Shown here one piece after another: positions 39,438 to 39,982 of a stretch of 39,982 bases of DNA (positions are counted from its first letter, which is position 1; each line of letters opens with the position of its first letter). The notes below the pieces were generated by a model. That model did not search any database and was not told the origin of the DNA. It was given only the letters and a program-made list of their open reading frames with translations. The stretch lies in IMG/VR virus record IMGVR_UViG_3300050821_014440, positions 1-39,982 of that record; one strand, given 5' to 3'. The translations under genes and the position numbers were made by a program. The DNA is from a virus.

Positions 39438-39460
39438 ATAAAATCAGAGGAATTAAAACC

Positions 39461-39646
39461 ATGAAAGACAGAAAGATTGTTGATTATATAATTGTAACAA
39501 CGCAATACGCAGATGATTTACCAGCTTTAGTGAAGACTAAAATATATGACGGTTATATTCCGCTTGGAAACGTTTCAATAATGAATGACGGTGGTTACTT
39601 TGTTAGCGTGTTTCAAGCCATGGTGAAGTACTCTGAGGACACATAA
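39461..39646 (+). CDS. DUF1737-like small protein, 61 aa
   Basis: ATG 39461 has AGAGG upstream. 'IVDYIIVTTQYADDLPALVK', 'IYDGYIPLGNVSI' and a final 'SVFQAMVK' match the DUF1737 pattern ('Y.VVt....L...V...I..GW.PlGg......QAMv'). It is a small alpha/beta protein of unknown function. Its stop overlaps the next start (TAATG). It is present only in this copy. Confidence 0.65.
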   Translation: MKDRKIVDYIIVTTQYADDLPALVKTKIYDGYIPLGNVSIMNDGGYFVSVFQAMVKYSEDT

Positions 39647-39840
39647 TGGAAATAACGGATAAAGACAGGCTTGATTTCATTCAGGAGCATTCATTGAATA
39701 TTACATCTGATAATTATACTAAAAAGGTTAGCTGTAATTATTCTTGCTATACCGGAACATACGCAAAAACAAATGATGTTCGAGAAGCTATTGACATTGA
39801 AATTATGGCTATGCGGGAGAAAGACAAGTGCGAAAAATGA
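39646..39840 (+). CDS. small phage protein, 64 aa, copy 2
   Basis: It matches 2080-2274 except for an Ile/Met and an Asn/Lys change near the C-terminus. Here the start is coupled to the DUF1737-like gene (TAATG) rather than preceded by GAGGAGAT. The function is unknown. Confidence 0.75.
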   Translation: MEITDKDRLDFIQEHSLNITSDNYTKKVSCNYSCYTGTYAKTNDVREAIDIEIMAMREKDKCEK

Positions 39841-39982
39841 ACATAAGCCAAAATGACCACATATTAAAATGCAAGCTATGTAAACATAACATGTCGCAGT
39901 TAGATTATCGCCATGTTTACGAGGGAATATGCTTTCAGTGCATAACTGATATTCTTTTCTTCTTGCAAACATATGATGCAGT
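39837..39982 (+). CDS. zinc-ribbon-like protein, copy 2, cut by window end
   Basis: It starts as ATGA overlap with the previous gene and is identical in protein sequence to 2271-2414 over the visible 48 codons, including both CxxC pairs. The remainder lies beyond the window. Confidence 0.7.
   Translation, partial: MNISQNDHILKCKLCKHNMSQLDYRHVYEGICFQCITDILFFLQTYDA

Larger units (their letters stand above)
37200..39982 (+). repeat. diverged second copy of the 1-2414 block
   Basis: Genes and RNA run in the same order as at 1-2414. Stretches such as 37329-37480 against 100-250 are identical, and 39646-39982 against 2080-2414 differs at about six positions. Between them are indels: a shorter YopX region, a different tRNA-like interior, a 39-bp insert near 38390 and an extra cassette at 39033-39645. 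The offset therefore shifts from about 37,229 to 36,874 and then 37,566. Confidence 0.9.

Overview
This window reads as most of a temperate, short-tailed (podovirus) bacteriophage genome built on the phage P22 plan. AT content is high (roughly 35% GC by eye). The head and packaging genes on the minus strand resemble P22 families: small and large terminase subunits, portal, a gp10-like packaged-DNA stabiliser, scaffold, coat and a gp4-like tail accessory factor. They are followed by three glycine/glutamine-rich ejection-type proteins, a collar-domain tail fibre, several beta-rich tail proteins and a lysis module. The host is most likely a gammaproteobacterium: the window has a CsrA homologue, a lipobox lipoprotein of a gammaproteobacterial type and Shine-Dalgarno-driven genes. 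The low GC would fit something like Legionellales, but that is a guess. No integrase, helicase or reverse transcriptase was found.

Layout: (1) 1-3272, plus strand, tightly coupled small accessory genes (YopX-like, DUF551-like, zinc-ribbon and membrane peptides). (2) 3273-3750, no protein gene, but an IS200/IS605-type end remnant followed by two tandem tRNA-like RNAs. (3) 3751-26175, minus strand, the late operon (lysis, tail, ejection, head, packaging when read right to left), with a good promoter at 26215-26243 and a second one before the coat gene at 19466-19493. (4) 26324-26604, a 281-bp transposase-less IS200/IS605-type element carrying an omega-RNA-like sequence, then a plus-strand 57-aa gene and a lipoprotein gene (a moron). 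(5) 27162-31122, minus strand, early genes including a replication protein with internal 12-bp repeats and a repressor-like regulator. (6) 31123-31277, a divergent promoter/operator region. (7) 31278-37293, plus strand, an HTH regulator, csrA, an HNH endonuclease, an alanine-repeat protein, a Bet/RecT annealing protein, a Gp157-like protein and a coiled-coil protein, then a second omega-RNA-like sequence. (8) 37162-39982, a second, diverged copy of the region at 1-2414.

The most unusual content is RNA. Four sequences (765-878, 3373-3587, 3592-3734, 37961-38119) each have a 7-8 bp acceptor-like stem, a D-arm-like hairpin with a GG-containing loop, a T-arm-like 5-bp/7-nt hairpin directly before the 3' acceptor strand, and an ACCA or ATCA end. 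They are 114-215 nt long and I can find no normal anticodon arm. Two of them are the same locus in the two diverged copies: the acceptor strands are identical while the interior is almost wholly different. I know of no named family that fits, so they are described as expanded tRNA-like RNAs.

The two copies of the left/right block are about 98% identical in places. Elsewhere they differ by a deletion, a three-gene cassette and a lost stop codon. Either the genome carries a real duplication, or the contig wraps round a circular or terminally redundant genome of about 37.2-37.6 kb and joins two strain variants. All function assignments come from reading the translations; no database search was possible.
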